The notes under the pieces were generated by a model, which ran no database searches, was not told the DNA's origin, and saw nothing but the letters and a program-made list of their open reading frames with translations. A stretch of 64,000 bases of DNA, taken from NCBI GenBank assembly GCA_002389665.1, contig DGNO01000005.1, positions 1 to 64,000 on the forward strand, in the 5' to 3' direction. The DNA is from Rhodobiaceae bacterium UBA4490 (GTDB taxonomy: Bacteria > Pseudomonadota > Alphaproteobacteria > Parvibaculales > Parvibaculaceae). Every line of letters starts with the position of its first letter. Position 1 is the stretch's first letter. Position numbers and translations under genes: made by a program. Positions 10,260 to 17,858 of the stretch are shown one piece after another.

Positions 10260-10641
10260 GTTGCGACACAATTTCCCGCATGGAAACCGCTCCAGCTTCA
10301 ATAGCTATCAGGCGCATTTGACTAAGCTCGGATTCGCTGAGCCCCCATTGCAATAACTTCTTTTGAAAGATGTCGTAGTCTTGACATGCAAATAATCCGA
10401 CTTCTGTTGCTTCGAGGCTGCTTACCGATTCCTCACCGGGGTTGTGCACAACTTTCATTTTGGCGAGGAAGTGTTCTCGCATTGCTTGGTCGCAGTTTCG
10501 CACATGTGTGGCGTATTGCTGATGCGATAACTGCATTATTGCTTCTTTCCACAAAGGGACAGCGACGAATGAAGTGACCATTCCGCTGCCGAAGATAATA
10601 AAGCCAATTATCCAGTTATTCCGCCTGTATGCCCAGCGCAT
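10243..10641 (-). CDS. Small membrane-anchored protein of the Hxs locus
   Basis: The protein has 132 residues. It has one N-terminal transmembrane segment (about residues 10-30, NNWIIGFIIFGSGMVTSFVA) and a soluble helical part with two cysteines, in VRNCDQAM and LFACQDYD, that could form a disulfide if the domain is periplasmic. The start overlaps the end of hxsA by 26 bases and its end overlaps the di-heme protein gene, so it is firmly inside the operon. From memory, small proteins of this size and layout accompany other His-Xaa-Ser loci (a TIGR03982-type family); I could not check this. Function unknown. It could hold HxsA or the di-heme protein at the membrane. Confidence 0.7.
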   Translation of the reverse strand: MRWAYRRNNWIIGFIIFGSGMVTSFVAVPLWKEAIMQLSHQQYATHVRNCDQAMREHFLAKMKVVHNPGEESVSSLEATEVGLFACQDYDIFQKKLLQWGLSESELSQMRLIAIEAGAVSMREIVSQHEFRY

Positions 10642-11155
10642 CGAGCAACTCCGCCGTTATAGTCCCCGTGATCGTCATGCTATTGGCTCTTTGATATGAA
10701 CTGATTGCTGTTCGCGTTTCGGGACCAACAATTCCGTCGATTGCCCCGGTATAGTAGTCTTGGACGTAAAGCGCCGTTTGCACCTGCATAGCGATCTTTT
10801 GGAACTTCGAAGAATTTCCTGGCAAATTTCTGGCGCCAGCCGACGATGTTCCGGGAAGAGTCGATGACGGAGGTGTGCTATTGGAATTCCTGGATGGGGG
10901 CGGCGAATAACTTGGCGACGAGCTCGATCGATGGCTTCTATGGCTACCGTGGGACCTGTGAGAACTGTGTGACCGATGCGCTGCCAGATTATAGGTATGG
11001 GTTAGGGCGGCCTGTTTTCCTAAAAGAGGAAGCGTCTCTAGATCGATGTTTTGTATTCTAGAGTCCAACACCGGCAAGGGTTGTCCCGCAGCGCCATTCC
11101 CTGAAAGAAAGCCGGCTGCCGCCAGAGAGGGAATTGCGAATTTCCTTTTGCCCAT
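10616..11155 (-). CDS. hxsA: His-Xaa-Ser repeat protein HxsA with peptidoglycan-binding domain
   Basis: The protein has 179 residues. After a hydrophobic Gly/Ala-rich N-terminus that may be an export signal, residues 60-77 contain six tandem H-x-S triplets (HRS HSS HRS HGS HRS HRS), followed by a Ser/Pro-rich linker. A C-terminal PG_binding_1-like domain (about 120-175, with DGIVGPETRTAISSYQ) ends the protein. This is the layout of HxsA, the presumed substrate of the two radical-SAM enzymes encoded just upstream. The start is ATG 11155, whose A is the last base of the hxsC TAA stop read on the minus strand (TAATG), with GGGGGGA a few bases before it. The chemical change made to the repeats is not known. 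The wall-binding domain suggests that the mature protein sits on peptidoglycan. Confidence 0.88.
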   Translation of the reverse strand: MGKRKFAIPSLAAAGFLSGNGAAGQPLPVLDSRIQNIDLETLPLLGKQAALTHTYNLAAHRSHSSHRSHGSHRSHRSSSSPSYSPPPSRNSNSTPPSSTLPGTSSAGARNLPGNSSKFQKIAMQVQTALYVQDYYTGAIDGIVGPETRTAISSYQRANSMTITGTITAELLDALGIQAE

Positions 11156-12264
11156 TAGATTTCCCCCCACGCTTCATATGAGCGCGCACTTGGATGCCAT
11201 TCGAAAAACCCGCCACATTGTTCCTGAACGGAGCAGTTTAGGCAAGGGGTATCGAATCTTTGTTTCCAATCCGAAATGGTTTGCTCTGCATAGGGCCGCC
11301 AGGCAGGTGGAATAGTGCATAGGGGAAAATTAAAAAACCGCGTCTCGATGCCGCTTGCTAGTGTGTATGCGGCTGCAGCGGCAATCCCTGAAAAATCAAT
11401 AGAGTGATCGAAGAAGGTTTTGCTCCACCTGTTTCGCGCGAAGCCAATATTCTCAAGCTGCATGATTGCCCAATGCTGTATGAACGGTAGATGCGTTTTG
11501 ATTACTTTGGCTATGTCGGGAAGCTCTGAAATGTTCTGCTGCATTACGACGGTTCGCAATTCGACTTGCGCACCGGCCTGTACGAGCAATGACAAAGAGG
11601 CGAGGAGGCGCTCATAAGCACCTGCTTTAGCGACTATAGTATCGTGAATGACAGGATGCGCTGCGTAGAGCGGAACCGCCCAAAGGACGTTTCCTCTAAA
11701 ACTTTTCAGGTACTCCAAGTCATCAACGGAAAAATGCTGAGCATTCGTAAGGATATGAAACTGAAGGTCAGGTCTTTGTTTATTCACATCCTTAATGAGT
11801 GAAAATAGCTCCTCCTTGTAAAGTGTCGGCTCGCCTCCGGAAATACCGATAATTTTTCCTGAATCTGCCAACAGGCATGCATGATAAAGTTCGTGAAATT
11901 GATCGTGATGCGTTTTCTTTGGAGGCTGGGAACACATAATGCACAATTGATCGCACTGCTCCGTCACCACAAGCGTATTGTGCTTGGAGTTTCCTCGTAT
12001 CAAGCGATCGGCATACCCTTTCTCGAAATTAAACAGACATACGTCACCGACGATCTCATCCTCTGCGTTCCCTTTTATTCTTATGTAATGATCTCCCCAC
12101 TTGAAAACCCGTTCAGAGGGAAATGTGGCCACAAGCTCCGCGCAGTTGCCAGATGTCAGCGAAGGAGAGGTGAGAACTTCTTTAGCCAGATCGCTAACAA
12201 GTTTTATGACCCTTTTCCCTCGATGAGGTCCTTCAATGTCAATACGAATTCTAAGCGGTATCAT
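11155..12264 (-). CDS. hxsC: His-Xaa-Ser system radical SAM maturase HxsC
   Basis: The protein has 369 residues. A radical-SAM cluster motif C104-x3-C108-x2-C111 (TEQCDQLCIMCS) is followed by the GGEPTL motif typical of SAM binding. The C-terminus has a SPASM/Twitch-like cysteine group (CLNCSVQEQCGG). Two radical-SAM enzymes paired with HxsA and HxsD define the Hxs system, and this one matches HxsC in length and position. The enzyme should bind a 4Fe-4S cluster, cleave S-adenosylmethionine and modify HxsA, probably in the cytoplasm before export. Its start overlaps hxsB by 14 bases and its stop overlaps hxsA by one base, which points to a fixed stoichiometry. Confidence 0.88.
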   Translation of the reverse strand: MIPLRIRIDIEGPHRGKRVIKLVSDLAKEVLTSPSLTSGNCAELVATFPSERVFKWGDHYIRIKGNAEDEIVGDVCLFNFEKGYADRLIRGNSKHNTLVVTEQCDQLCIMCSQPPKKTHHDQFHELYHACLLADSGKIIGISGGEPTLYKEELFSLIKDVNKQRPDLQFHILTNAQHFSVDDLEYLKSFRGNVLWAVPLYAAHPVIHDTIVAKAGAYERLLASLSLLVQAGAQVELRTVVMQQNISELPDIAKVIKTHLPFIQHWAIMQLENIGFARNRWSKTFFDHSIDFSGIAAAAAYTLASGIETRFFNFPLCTIPPAWRPYAEQTISDWKQRFDTPCLNCSVQEQCGGFFEWHPSARSYEAWGEI

Positions 12265-13678
12265 TGTGCACCGGAATGATTTGATCGGGTAATTCGGGCA
12301 GGTTTAGCCACGCGCATAGTGAATGTAATACGTGCAAGTCTTTCGAGCACAGCAGGCTCGTCGCCAGGTCAAATAAGTCGGTTTGGCGCCGACAAAAATA
12401 TGTATCGTGTCGGGGAATGTCGATGCGTCCATAGCGCGACAGGTCATCTACAACGTCAGATCCACAATAGGGTTGATAGACGCAGTGTTGGCAATCCGGG
12501 TCGATGTTATTAAAGCTCTGGGAGTTGAGGTCGCGGATACGTTCATAATTGAGTTCGCCGCCTATGCGTCCCAGAGAAAGATCGATGCGGCCAATTCGAC
12601 CAAGCATTCTAGCTTCATCTGTCGGATAGATTTTGCCGTCGTAATCAATAACTAAATAGTCCAATCCAAGTGGTGCCGGATTTCGCAGATCGACATTGTT
12701 GTCGATCCCGGGCCGAAGAATGCGCTTTATCGCAAGTGTGAGCGAATACTCTTCGAGAAGGTTTTTGGATCGCTGACTGTTTCTATGGATTATTTCGTCA
12801 ACTGCTTTTCTGTAGTAGTCGAGCCATGAGCTGAGCGCGTCGTCTAGCCCTAATCCCCGCTTACGTGCGAAACCTTGGTGGTTGACCGGTCTCAAGTAAA
12901 TGCTTGTTATTCCTAGCGCATCATAGGAATCCAGCAGTGACTCAGTGGATGGTGGGTCTGTTAGGTCAATCGTAGGAAGCGCCGATATTCTCTCGCCGTC
13001 AAACAGGTCACGAAATCGATCGAGGTTGTCTAGAAAACGGCGCGTTGCACCCTCATTTTTTGTGCGATTGTGTTTATGAGTTTCGGCGGGCCCGTCTAGC
13101 GATGTGCTCAACACAACATTGTATTCTTGAAACAGTTTTATCTGCTCCGGCCCTAAATTGCTGAGATTTGAGCAAATAACAAAGGAACTGTCAGGCCTCT
13201 CCTTGCTTACCTCGCGCATAACTTTATCCAGTATATCAGTGCGGAGGAGAGGCTCACCGCCTTGAAACTCGATTTTTATATGGGAGCTTATCGGCAGGTT
13301 TTTTAAGAAGCTGATCGCTTTGTGCGTTGTGTCGTCTGACCAATCGAACCCTTTAGCGTTTTCGCTTGCTCGGGATACTTGGCAATATGAGCAAGACAAA
13401 TTGCAGCGAAGAGTGGGTACCAAAATAAGGTAATCGATCTGTTTCTGAACCGGTAAGCGGGCCGCAAGCGTAGTGAGGTATCCAAGCGCACCCAGTTTGT
13501 CAGCATCGTCGATAGCGAGCCCATTCTCTGATAAAAATGCCTTGTCACTTTCACAGAGAGAGTCGTGAACGTATCTGTCTAGAAAAGACCGTGACCCAAT
13601 GAAGCTTCTTCCGGCTTCATTGGAGAAAAGCAGCCGATTAGAATCTAATTCTCGGAAGCGTAATGGAAAAGTTATCAT
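12251..13678 (-). CDS. hxsB: His-Xaa-Ser system radical SAM maturase HxsB
   Basis: The protein has 475 residues. The radical-SAM motif is C92-x3-C96-x2-C99 (RCNLSCSYCQ), followed by FQGGEPLL for SAM binding. A SPASM region near the C-terminus has CQHCVYQPYCGSD and a later cysteine (TYFCRRQ). This matches the larger of the paired Hxs maturases. SPASM enzymes carry auxiliary Fe-S clusters and act on ribosomally made peptides, so HxsA is the expected substrate. Its start codon overlaps the hxsD stop as ATGA (13675-13678). The gene is noticeably AT-richer than the chromosome right of 20 kb, in line with acquisition by transfer. Confidence 0.88.
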   Translation of the reverse strand: MITFPLRFRELDSNRLLFSNEAGRSFIGSRSFLDRYVHDSLCESDKAFLSENGLAIDDADKLGALGYLTTLAARLPVQKQIDYLILVPTLRCNLSCSYCQVSRASENAKGFDWSDDTTHKAISFLKNLPISSHIKIEFQGGEPLLRTDILDKVMREVSKERPDSSFVICSNLSNLGPEQIKLFQEYNVVLSTSLDGPAETHKHNRTKNEGATRRFLDNLDRFRDLFDGERISALPTIDLTDPPSTESLLDSYDALGITSIYLRPVNHQGFARKRGLGLDDALSSWLDYYRKAVDEIIHRNSQRSKNLLEEYSLTLAIKRILRPGIDNNVDLRNPAPLGLDYLVIDYDGKIYPTDEARMLGRIGRIDLSLGRIGGELNYERIRDLNSQSFNNIDPDCQHCVYQPYCGSDVVDDLSRYGRIDIPRHDTYFCRRQTDLFDLATSLLCSKDLHVLHSLCAWLNLPELPDQIIPVHNDTA

Positions 13679-13938
13679 GAGTCAGAAAAGGCTCGAGTGA
13701 ATAGAATTTCACGAAGACGTATGTTCTGAGTTGCAATGCGCTCACGGTAGAAAGCGTATGCAATCTCCTTTTTCAAAGCCGCATCCGCACTTTCGGAACA
13801 GATACCAACTACATAGCCATTTCTCGATTCAAGGGATGCTTCGGGAAATAGGTAGGAGAGCCGGGTCAGAGCCAGAGGTGTGAATGACTCAAACTCTTTT
13901 TCAATTTTGAAGAGCTGCCGCTTGATCTCGTTTGTCAT
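13675..13938 (-). CDS. hxsD: His-Xaa-Ser system protein HxsD
   Basis: The protein has 87 residues from the preferred ATG at 13938, which has GGTGAG about 4 bases upstream; TTG/GTG codons at 13950 and 13947 are alternatives. The C-terminal helix ends in ERIATQNIRLREILFTRAF, matching the conserved 'LLNDYxLRE'-like region that defines HxsD. HxsD is always encoded with the two Hxs radical-SAM enzymes. A role in presenting the substrate, similar to small partner proteins of other peptide maturases, is plausible but unproven. It lies 15 bases after the HNH nuclease gene and overlaps hxsB by four bases. Confidence 0.8.
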   Translation of the reverse strand: MTNEIKRQLFKIEKEFESFTPLALTRLSYLFPEASLESRNGYVVGICSESADAALKKEIAYAFYRERIATQNIRLREILFTRAFSDS

Positions 13939-13953
13939 CGTACTCACCAACCA

Positions 13954-14601
13954 TTAATTGCAGATGCGACCAATTGTTCTGATCGCTTGAGCCTCATCAT
14001 CATCCATCGTTAGATTCCAGTGGCGCTTGATGGCTACCCAGGTTAGGGCGTACGCGCATTGAAAATCCGCATTTGGAACCACCCATTCTGCTGGATCTCT
14101 ATGACCTTTTGATCCGTTCGTGGGGCCATGAACGGCAATCAGATGGCCTGGATTGGTCAAATCATTGGCGTAGGCAATGCGCTCATCCTGTGACCAGTTT
14201 TTCGCGCCGCTTTCCCAAGCCTCTTTTAGTGGTACGACGTGATCAATCTGAACGACCGCATAACCGGATGCAGAGAATGGGGAGCGGAAGGTCCGGCCGG
14301 TGAAGGGATCGAACCAGAGCCCGGCGATGACTTTCCTTCCGGCTTCATCCCAGGTCACGGGCACATAGCTTTCAGCAGCAAGGACATGCTGGCGGACGTC
14401 GATTCCATCGTCGTCCCTCAACCACCCGCCAAAATGGCGTGATCGATCATAATCGCTACCGTCAAGCTCCTCAGCGATCGTAATGCCAGCCAACAAGTCA
14501 TCCGCTCGGGCATCAACGAAAAACACAGATAGGATGAATGCGCAGGCGAACAGACAAGCCCGTAAGAGTTGGTGGTGACCAATGCTCCGAATTCCCCTCA
14601 T
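13954..14601 (-). CDS. Secreted HNH nuclease-like protein (DUF1524/GmrSD C-terminal type)
   Basis: The protein has 215 residues. An N-terminal hydrophobic stretch (LLRACLFACAFILSVFFVDARA) looks like a signal peptide. The HNH core is visible: IDHVVPLKEAW (D120-H121), YANDLTN, then TNGSKGHRDPAEW (N162, K165), the arrangement of DUF1524-type nucleases. If active it should cut nucleic acid in the periplasm or outside the cell. It overlaps the preceding small gene by four bases (ATGA) and is followed by hxsD after 15 bases, so it probably shares a transcript with the Hxs genes. Whether it is a functional partner of Hxs or only a passenger is open. No dedicated immunity protein is evident. Confidence 0.8.
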   Translation of the reverse strand: MRGIRSIGHHQLLRACLFACAFILSVFFVDARADDLLAGITIAEELDGSDYDRSRHFGGWLRDDDGIDVRQHVLAAESYVPVTWDEAGRKVIAGLWFDPFTGRTFRSPFSASGYAVVQIDHVVPLKEAWESGAKNWSQDERIAYANDLTNPGHLIAVHGPTNGSKGHRDPAEWVVPNADFQCAYALTWVAIKRHWNLTMDDDEAQAIRTIGRICN

Positions 14602-14888
14602 CGCATACGGTCCCGGTAGCGTTTCACGGCGCCGTCACTTACGTCTTGCGGATAACAGCGCGGTGCATAGCCACCTGCCTTGCTCCAGGCACTGCGCTTG
14701 CCGCAGCGACTGCCATTAGATGCCCGATTGTAAGGGCAGGGACAGTTGCCCGGATAAGCAGTAATATCCGATTGAATGATGCGCTGGCGCACTGCTTCAT
14801 CGGACAGTTCTTGGGCGAGAGTTGGATAGATCAAAAGGCCGCTTGCGACGGCCAATACCAGTCCTGCGCTGATAATGAAGGATCGCAT
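14598..14888 (-). CDS. Small secreted cysteine-containing protein
   Basis: The protein has 96 residues. The signal peptide is MRSFIISAGLVLAVASGLLI, followed by a mature region with the tight motif YPGNCPCPYNRASNGSRCG and a later APRCYP, giving four cysteines that could form two disulfides. Proteins with this 'PGNCPCPYN' pattern are, from memory, common beside secreted HNH proteins of the next gene's type. I use ATG 14888, preceded by GGGGGGCTGG; an upstream start at 14912 would place extra residues before the signal. It is the first gene of the minus-strand series that ends at 9039. Function unknown; an inhibitor or targeting partner of the nuclease is one possibility. Confidence 0.72.
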   Translation of the reverse strand: MRSFIISAGLVLAVASGLLIYPTLAQELSDEAVRQRIIQSDITAYPGNCPCPYNRASNGSRCGKRSAWSKAGGYAPRCYPQDVSDGAVKRYRDRMR

Positions 14889-15288
14889 GTCCAGCCCCCC
14901 TGGTGCGCCCATTGGCTAAAATCATAGTTCCATAATGGAGAAAGAGGCAAGCGTCGAGCGCTCTAAATTGTGTCCCAGACATCGGCTCGGGCTGTGGTTT
15001 TGGAGGAATTTCCTATGTTTGCCGGCACATTTAAGGGGTAAGACGCAACCGGTCACTTTCAAACAGAGCCGTTCCTTTCAAGATACGCTTCACAAAAAAT
15101 GAGCCATCTGGCGCAGCCTGGTGCGAAATAGACGAGGGGCAGGCTTCAAACAAAGAGGCCGCACCTTCGCATAGGCTAAATCCACCCTCTTTGACGGCCC
15201 TGCCAACAGCGCTACATATCTTGCCAGACCGTGGGAAAGGCGAGGCCTTTTTTGCGGTCTTCTGTTTCGAGTAAGACCTGACAGGCCG
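14889..15288. other. Intergenic region, no gene found
   Basis: Four hundred bases between the head of the minus-strand Hxs/HNH operon and the plus-strand tetR remnant. It must contain the promoter of the Hxs operon. I see no convincing ORF, RNA gene or strong inverted repeat. Confidence 0.5.
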
Positions 15289-15966
15289 ATGCTCTTATCG
15301 GTGGTCAATGACAAAAACGTCGAACAGACGTTGGGAGCCCTGTTGATGCAGCAAGACGACGAGGAAGAGCTTTCCGGGCTCAACGCCTGGCGTGCCCAAC
15401 TACAAAAAGAAAGCCATAGAGCTATTCTCGCAGCCGCTTATGAACAGCTTAAGACGTATGGATTTCAGGCCACGTCTATGATGGATATTGCCAAGAACGC
15501 TCCGGCTTCAACCGCCACGATCTACAAGCATTTTTCGAGCAAACAGATGCTGGCCGCAGGCGTCATCGAGGAGTTCTTCGCACCTGAACCTCAAATCCCC
15601 TTTGACCCAAAAAAAGGGCGCCGTGACCAGGCATTCGCGTTTCTAAACGCTATGGTCCTTGCCGATGCCCGCCTCCTTTTGCACGAACTCTCCGATCAAA
15701 ACTATGACGGGCCGGCCATGAACATATTTCAGAGCTGGTTGGATATCGCCGGTAAATCGAGCAGCGCGCTATGAAAGCCTCATGCATCCCGGCGGACGGA
15801 AGGACCTGGAGATGTGTCGCAGACAATCCTGGATTTCGAACAGCTGGTCCCGGCCTGTATCAACGGGAGCGGACTGATTTTGCAGCTCTTCTTTGATTGC
15901 TTCCGTTATGGCTTGGCCCGGCCAAAGTTCAGCTGCTCCCAAACCATCCGCCATTCCGGCTCATAA
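15289..15966 (+). pseudogene. TetR-family regulator interrupted by an in-frame TGA
   Basis: The first part encodes a TetR DNA-binding domain, AILAAAYEQLKTYGFQ with TSMMDIAKNAPASTATIYKHF, typical of the family. It stops at TGA 15772-15774 after at most 161 residues, short for TetR (usually 190-220). The same frame then stays open for 63 codons to TAA 15964-15966 and reads like a TetR ligand-domain C-terminus (DVSQTILDFEQLV, GLILQLFF). I therefore read it as one gene broken by a nonsense change; local indels near the stop are also possible. ATG 15346 is an alternative start to ATG 15289. A truncated but DNA-binding product could still be made from the first part. Confidence 0.62.
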
Positions 15967-16099
15967 AGAGCGAAGCGCCCGCACATGCGCACTCTCCGGT
16001 TGAAACCTCATCCCCGCGCAAAAAGTGATCGCGCGCCTAATTGCGTTCATTACCCCGTTCAATATCATGATTTCACCATGAGTGGGAATGGGGGTGGTC

Positions 16100-16819
16100 A
16101 TGCATATTTCCGAACTCAATACGAAGGATTTTGTCATCAACTGCCGGGCAATTGAAAGCCCGGAGGAACTTGCCGAATGCGCGCTCCTGGAGGCCCGCAA
16201 GCTCGGCTTCGAATACATCTCGGCAAGCGGCGGGGCGCTGCGCTACCCCAAGCCGGAGCAGGTCCTTTATCCAGGCTTCCCGCCTGAATGGACAAGCTAT
16301 TACCTGCAGAACGCTCTTTATGAACACGACCCGGTGCTGAGACGCGTTACCGAGACCGAGCTGCCATTTGAATGGTCCGATCTCGAAATGCCGGAACCCG
16401 AAGCCGCCGCGATCTTCGCGCAGGCCCAGGACCTCGGGCTGAAGAAGGGCTATGTCGTGCCTCTCCAGGGCCTTAACAGCTATACCGGTTATGTCTCCTT
16501 CGGCGGGGCCGATGCCGAGCTGACACCGCAAGGGCGCCTCGATCTCCAGCTTATCGGCATCTACTTCCATCACCGCCTGCGGGAGATGCGGGACGCCTCG
16601 GATGAGGCAAGCTATTGGGGCAATGATCTGACGGGGCGCGAGCGCGAATGCCTCAACTGGATTGCGGCCGGAAAGAGCAATTGGGAAGTGGGCGAGATAC
16701 TCAATATCAGCGAGAACACCGTGAAGACCCATGCCGACAAGATCATGAGCAAGTTCGGCGTCACCACACGGGTGCAAGCTGTGGTTGAGGGCATCCGGCG
16801 CGGTCTTATCGGGCTCTAA
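16100..16819 (+). CDS. LuxR-family quorum-sensing transcriptional regulator
   Basis: The protein has 239 residues. The N-terminal autoinducer-binding domain shows WTSYYLQNALYEHDPVLRR and a later LPFEW, the tryptophan/tyrosine/aspartate pattern that contacts acyl-homoserine lactones. A C-terminal LuxR HTH (LTGRERECLNWIAAGKSN, with ISENTVKTHADKIMSKFGV) ends at residue 239. ATG 16100 is preferred because GGGGGTGG lies just upstream; GTG 16082 and ATG 16088 are in frame. The LuxI-type synthase gene follows 96 bases later on the same strand, so this is its natural receptor. The pair lies inside the putative integrative element, so it could control transfer or cargo genes. Confidence 0.9.
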   Translation: MHISELNTKDFVINCRAIESPEELAECALLEARKLGFEYISASGGALRYPKPEQVLYPGFPPEWTSYYLQNALYEHDPVLRRVTETELPFEWSDLEMPEPEAAAIFAQAQDLGLKKGYVVPLQGLNSYTGYVSFGGADAELTPQGRLDLQLIGIYFHHRLREMRDASDEASYWGNDLTGRERECLNWIAAGKSNWEVGEILNISENTVKTHADKIMSKFGVTTRVQAVVEGIRRGLIGL

Positions 16820-16837
16820 ATAATCTTGGCCTGAGTC

Positions 16838-16861
16838 GCTATCCCCTGAACAGGGGATAGC
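16838..16861. promoter_or_regulatory. Palindrome between luxR- and luxI-type genes, candidate operator
   Basis: An 11-base perfect inverted repeat, GCTATCCCCTG and CAGGGGATAGC, separated by AA, lies 18 bases after the regulator stop and 54 bases before the synthase start. The CTG/CAG ends recall lux boxes, but the spacing between them is only two bases, so it is not a canonical box. No T-run follows, so it is a poor terminator. It is most likely the operator for the LuxR-type protein. Confidence 0.55.
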
Positions 16862-16880
16862 CGGTTTGAACATTCTGGAG

Positions 16881-16908
16881 CCTCCTTATGCCCAGACAGG
16901 CAAGGAGG
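16881..16908 (+). promoter_or_regulatory. RNA hairpin masking the ribosome-binding site of the luxI-type gene
   Basis: In the mRNA leader CCTCCTT-AT-GCC (16881-16892) can pair with GGCAAGGAGG (16899-16908), leaving a six-base loop and a two-base bulge. The 3' arm contains the whole Shine-Dalgarno sequence AGGAGG, which sits 7 bases before the ATG at 16916. Ten base pairs, mostly GC, would block ribosome entry. Confidence 0.55.
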
Positions 16909-16915
16909 TTCCATC

Positions 16916-17539
16916 ATGTTCTATGTCATCGATCCCGATAACCGGCACCTTTACGGCGCGCAGCTGGAAGACATGCACCGGGTGCGCAAATCCGTCTTCA
17001 TCGATGAGCGCGGCTGGGACCTGAAAGAGACGGCCGGGCTTGAAATCGATCAATACGATCTGCCCCAAACCGAATATGTGCTGGCACTGGCGGAGGGAGA
17101 CCGGGTGCATGGCGGCATGCGCTATCTGCCCCTTACCGGCCCGAACATGACGGACGATCTCTTCGCCGGGCATCTCTACAAGCCGCTTGCGCCGGAAGGG
17201 GCGATCGAGGCCACGCGCGGCTTTGTCGCCAAGGAGGCACGGAAGACCAATCTCTGGGGCATTGGCCTCTGCGCGAAGTTCGAATATCTGCTTTGGAAGG
17301 GCGCAGAACGGCTGATCGAGACAATCGACATTACGCTCTTGCCGGTCCTTCTGGAGGTGGGCTGGGACATCGAGCTGACTAGCCGCCCGTTCTCCGATGG
17401 CAAGGCAACCTATGTCTGCATCTCCACGAAGGTGGATGGCAGGGCGCTCGATCTGCCCCGCAAGAAGTTCGGCATCACGTCCCCTGTTCTTTACCGCGTA
17501 TCGGAGCCAGGTGCAGCGTCCCGGTGCCTGGCAGCTTAA
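16916..17539 (+). CDS. LuxI-family acyl-homoserine-lactone synthase
   Basis: The protein has 207 residues, the usual length. The N-terminal active-site pattern is present: MHRVRKSVFIDERGWDL, EIDQYD, and GGMRYLPLTGP, with the conserved Arg, Phe, Trp, Glu, Asp and second Arg of the family. It should make an N-acyl-homoserine lactone from S-adenosylmethionine and an acyl donor in the cytoplasm; the chain length cannot be read from sequence. A strong ribosome site (AGGAGG) precedes the ATG, but it is part of a predicted hairpin. A small hypothetical gene follows within 20 bases, and a terminator closes the group. Confidence 0.9.
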   Translation: MFYVIDPDNRHLYGAQLEDMHRVRKSVFIDERGWDLKETAGLEIDQYDLPQTEYVLALAEGDRVHGGMRYLPLTGPNMTDDLFAGHLYKPLAPEGAIEATRGFVAKEARKTNLWGIGLCAKFEYLLWKGAERLIETIDITLLPVLLEVGWDIELTSRPFSDGKATYVCISTKVDGRALDLPRKKFGITSPVLYRVSEPGAASRCLAA

Positions 17540-17557
17540 CGGCAGAAGGAGGAGGCC

Positions 17558-17818
17558 ATGGGAAGCACGAAGCAAGGACCCTCACCCCCAGAAGACCCGG
17601 AGCCGGTGTTTTCGCTCGTCTTTGACGGCGCGGAAATGCAGGTCCAGATGATCGTCCCCGAAGGCGAAAAACGGGAAAAGCGCACCGTCTATTACGACTG
17701 TGCCCCCGACATGGCGGAAAGGCTGCGTGTTGGCTTGCTCTACTACCTGGCCGACATGGCGTTCAAGCAGCGGCTGATTACGCCCAAAGAGAAACTTATC
17801 CCCCCTGAGTCCCGCTAA
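17558..17818 (+). CDS. Small hypothetical protein downstream of the AHL synthase
   Basis: The protein has 86 residues. An AGAAGGAGG ribosome site precedes the ATG. The sequence is acidic and proline-rich at the N-terminus (PSPPEDPEPVF), then has a compact part with VFDGAEMQVQMIVPEGEK and MAERLRVGLLYYLADMAFK. There is no signal peptide or membrane segment. I do not recognise a family. It is 18 bases behind the synthase gene and ahead of a terminator, so it is co-transcribed and may take part in the same regulation. Confidence 0.65.
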   Translation: MGSTKQGPSPPEDPEPVFSLVFDGAEMQVQMIVPEGEKREKRTVYYDCAPDMAERLRVGLLYYLADMAFKQRLITPKEKLIPPESR

Positions 17819-17825
17819 CTTCACA

Positions 17826-17858
17826 CCCTCCTCTCGCAAGAGGGGAGGGGGCTTTTTT
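17826..17858 (+). terminator. Rho-independent terminator after the luxR/luxI-type genes
   Basis: A GC-rich stem around CCTCT-CGCA-AGAGG, extended by CCCT/AGGG pairs with a small bulge, is followed by GGGGGC and six Ts (17853-17858). It closes the quorum-sensing transcript. Confidence 0.8.

Noticed and set aside
10924..10977. Short tandem repeats considered as a CRISPR-like or simple repeat
   Set aside because: They are the codons of the H-x-S triplets in hxsA, not spaced repeats.
16838..16861. Palindrome considered as a terminator of the luxR-type gene
   Set aside because: No T-run follows and the next gene is 54 bases downstream on the same strand.
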